DNA from: Pagrus major | Taxonomy: Eukaryota > Chordata > Actinopteri > Spariformes > Sparidae | NCBI RefSeq assembly: GCF_040436345.1 | Contig: NC_133223.1 | Span: 18,329,113 to 18,393,112, forward strand | Reading direction: 5' to 3' | Length of the DNA stretch: 64,000 nucleotides | Part shown: in pieces, positions 61,328-64,000 of the stretch | Layout of the letters: the number at the start of each line of letters is the position of its first letter | How positions within the stretch are numbered: the first letter of the stretch is position 1 | Made by a program: the position numbers and the translations under genes | The notes under the pieces: model-generated | The model's input: only the letters and a program-made list of their open reading frames with translations | The model's database searches: none | What the model was told of the DNA's origin: nothing

Positions 61328-64000
61328 TTATCCTGCTGGAGACAAAAAAATGTAATATTCAGAAAAGAAAACAAAAAGGGAGTGTGCACATTTGTTGTTA
61401 AAAATCTTAAAGAAAAGTTACCTGTTCTGGATGCAACACAAGTCTTCTTGCATTCATCTTCTGTTTCGAAACGGTTGTCGTTTCCAGCACAGCCTCCGTA
61501 CCAGAACTGTGCACAGGAATTGGCCTGCTTGTCATAGTACCAGTGGATGCTGTAGTTTCTGCAGGTGCCTTGGTCCAAGCTGAGGTTACAGCGAGGATCA
61601 AGAGAAGGAGCCTCTGAAGGAGAAATGGTGTGTGAGATGCATGTTTTCCAAAATTAGTCTGGAATAAGACATGTTGTGTAAAATCAAAGCACCTAAAAGC
61701 AACACAGCCCTCATTCATTTTATTATTAACATCTGTGCTTTTCCTAATGTGTGTGTCAAAATGTTCTCTATGAACTGAGGAGGGCTGCAGTACTCACCTT
61801 CAGGCAGGACTGGATTCACCACAGGCTGCAACTGATTAGAGTTAAAAGAAGAAGCTGAGTCCAGTGTTGACACCGATGTTGAAGATGAGGAAGAAGATGT
61901 AGAAGAAGATGAAGATGATAAGGCTGCCTCATTGGACACAGAGATTTCTCTCACAGGCGATAAAGATGCTGTTTTGTTAACTACATGTACAGCGACAGTA
62001 CTGCCACCCCTTGCATGGGCTCTTATGTCTAAATCTTCACCTTCATCGTCCTCCACCACCTAGAGTAAGAGGACAACAAAAAAAGGCCATCAGTTTTGTG
62101 AAATATTTCGCATCAGCAATTACAATATTTTACCGGTCTTTTTTAATTTTGAGCGTTGACATATGTGAGGACAAAGATGGACGACGTGTCTCCTCTTCCT
62201 CCCATTGTGCAAAAATGAAGCCAAAAGATACCAGATACAGGTACTGCCATATTGCCCTGGTGATGACATTTGTGCCAGAGTCTGCACAGTAGTGATCTGG
62301 AGGAGGAGCAGCAGTATGAAGTTCCTGCGGATACACTTATGACTAATCAAGCTATCAATCATGACATTTCACCCACATTTTTATAGCATCAGTTAACAAA
62401 TAAAGATGCAATATGTATGAATTGGCCACCTGGCGAATTTATATTCAAAACAAACTAGTAACCACTAACTTATAACTGCAGTTAGCTTGATAGCTTGATT
62501 AGCTGTGCATCCAGTGGTCCAGACAGAGAGCTTCGAGCACCAGGGGACTGTTGGCTCAGCAACTACTGAAAATGTTAAATTTAAAGTAGGTTCTATGAGA
62601 ACAAAGAAAGTACGATGAACAAAATCATTACTAGTTTTTGTTTTCTTTCTATGGGCCTTCTAACTGTAGCTGCTGTTAGCTAGTTAGTCACTTAGCTGTG
62701 CAACAAGCGGTCCAGACTGGGACCTCTGAGCACTGGGGAAGTGTTGGTGTTTGTAGGCCACTGCACAGGTGAGCATGCTAACTTCAGTAGATATCTCTGC
62801 AACACAATACATAAACATCATAATGTCAAAACTGTTATTTCTTCACCTTGTGTTGATAATTTTAAGTTCATTTTTGAAGGTCTTTAACCAGAATTCTTAC
62901 ATATTGTCCAACTATTCCAAAAAAATGAATGCTTGAACATTCATCAGTGTACGAAGGACCTAAAAAGTCGTAAACCATCTTTCGGAAAAATGTATTTGAT
63001 GTGTATTAATGAGTTTTAAGTTTGGCTCATGTCCTATCTGCTAACATGGAGGGGGCAGGATTTATGACCGATACTGTATCCAGCCACCAGGGGCGATCAA
63101 CATGTTTTGGCTTCACTTTTGGGGAGCTGTCATGTCATCTATCTTTATATACAGTTACTGGTTTTCAGCAAAGACCTGAACAGGGAGAGGATCAGCACTG
63201 ATGGGCAGCGTGAAAGTGTCTCCACGGCCTCGGCTGTTGGTGCGTCTCTGATTTTGGATCTCCTCTTGGTAATTGTAACCGTTCCCGTTGTTCCCGTATC
63301 CGTTGTTTCCATAAACATAACCATTATTGCCGTTGTTATTCTCTCCATTTCCATTGTTTCCATGAACACCATGCCCATGGCCATTGTTGCCGTTCCAGTG
63401 TCCATTTGTAATGCGATTGTAAATAAGGGCGCCATTTTCGTCTTCACAGAACTGGCTGACGAGTTTTGACTCCAGAGCTGAAAAAAGAAATGAAATCAGT
63501 TTCACTGTACAGATTGTAAAGCCCATTGAGGCAATGTGATTGTGATTTTGGGCTATATAAATAAAACTGATTTGAAAAAAATGATTTGATTTAACTTCAG
63601 GGCCTTTACAATATAATATTAAAAGATAATATATTTCCAATATCTGACTGTGATTATCACCTGGTAGAGTATTGAAGTCATCAATGAGGTACATGTGTTC
63701 GCTGTCGGGGTCAGAGGCAATGAGGTTGAGTTCTCTCAGGAACTCAGCCTGCGTAGGATCTGATGAATTGACAATTCCCAGGGCGTACATCTCAATGTTT
63801 GCAGCATGAGCTTCCCTCACAGCTATATCAAGCTTGACAGGCTCTCTTTTGTCAGTTTGACCATCAGTGATGACGATGGCGACTTTTCTGACTCCAGACC
63901 GAGCGCTGAAGAAAGCCTCCTGAGTCGCCTTCCTGATGGCTGTGCCAGTGTAGGTTCCCTCGCCCATGTAAGGCATTTTTCTGATTGCCTGCTTCACGTC
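61328..64000 (-). CDS. Collagen XXVIII alpha-like protein, C-terminal part
   Basis: Collagen XXVIII chains have vWA, collagen, vWA and Kunitz domains and are secreted matrix proteins. Five exons are read: 63661-64000 (continues off the edge), 63176-63477, 61798-62059, 61422-61613, and a last one from about 61335 with the stop at 61328-61330. The first holds most of a vWA domain (GEGTYTGTAI and VAIVITDGQTD are metal-site motifs). The second is a linker extremely rich in Gly and Asn. The third is acidic, then a Ser/Thr run. The fourth is a complete Kunitz domain with six Cys (CNLSLDQGTC, CAQFWYGGC, ECKKTC) and Arg after the second Cys at the P1 place. vWA followed by Kunitz fits collagen XXVIII best; collagen VI alpha-3 is the alternative. 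Teleosts have several such genes, so no symbol is given. Confidence 0.85.
62402..62910. mobile_element. Dispersed short-TIR element, copy B
   Basis: It starts AAAGATGCAATATGTATGAA and ends ATTCTTACATATTG, the same ends as the element at 13998-14561. Shared inside are AGTAACCACTAACT, GTCCAGAC with a GAGCAC, the doubled module and GATATCTCTGCAACACAATA. It lies in an intron of the collagen XXVIII-like gene. Confidence 0.72.
63510..63590 (+). mobile_element. Possible LINE 3' tail
   Basis: TTGTAAAGCCCATTGAGGCA followed by GGGCTATATAAATAAAACTG is a familiar 3' end of fish LINE copies. Only the tail is present, in an intron of the collagen XXVIII-like gene. Confidence 0.45.

Noticed and set aside
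63145-63447. Met/Thr-rich frame (MGMVFMETMEMERI...) over the collagen-like linker
   Set aside because: It is a shifted-frame reading of the Gly/Asn repeat. The other frame joins in phase with the vWA and acidic exons.

Overview
This is nuclear DNA from a ray-finned fish, most likely a spiny-rayed (percomorph-type) teleost. Genes are split into short exons with compact introns. Proteins match vertebrate families almost end to end. The spaces between exons hold the small inverted-repeat elements and TG/TA microsatellites typical of teleosts. All exon borders below were read by eye from GT-AG (or GC-AG) signals, with reading phase checked across every junction. Transcription starts and ends are inferred. 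No complete virus-like element, CRISPR array or rRNA gene was seen. | Layout, left to right: ubr3 5' end (minus, 206-2991, continues off the left edge); mettl5 (plus, 3872-6212); ssb/La (minus, 6315-12002, with a 5' untranslated exon near 13186); klhl23 (minus, 15339-18700); phgdh (minus, 21270-28534); cfap210/ccdc173 (plus, 30598-34410); ppig (minus, 36142-39928); fastkd1 (plus, 41823-48001); klhl41 (minus, 49645-52640); bbs5 (minus, 54333-58538); the 3' part of a collagen XXVIII-like gene (minus, 61328-64000, continues off the right edge). | From memory of the human map, ubr3-mettl5-ssb-klhl23-cfap210-ppig-fastkd1-klhl41-bbs5 is the block on human 2q31.1, with the same relative orientations. 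Two things differ. Phgdh (human 1p12) sits where PHOSPHO2 lies in human. A collagen XXVIII-type gene sits beyond bbs5 where LRP2 lies in human. | The genes do not form one pathway. They include RNA work (METTL5 18S rRNA methylation, La, PPIG, FASTKD1 in mitochondria), ubiquitin ligase parts (UBR3, KLHL23, KLHL41), serine synthesis (PHGDH), cilia (CFAP210, BBS5) and extracellular matrix. Both cilia genes carry an RFX X-box-like motif about 120-130 bases before their ATG, and klhl41 has a MEF2 site and E-box where a muscle promoter should be. | The most unusual DNA is at 58.7-59.9 kb. A 38-bp palindrome lies inside an apparent 8-bp target duplication. Next to it is a palindrome-rich terminal-inverted-repeat transposon that carries an N-terminal transposase-like fragment, a tandem copy of its right end and an inverted third end. 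Other points are two GC-AG introns in phgdh, an in-frame upstream ATG plus poly-Lys tract in the phgdh leader, an RG-rich tail on La and a Gly/Asn-rich linker in the collagen XXVIII-like protein.
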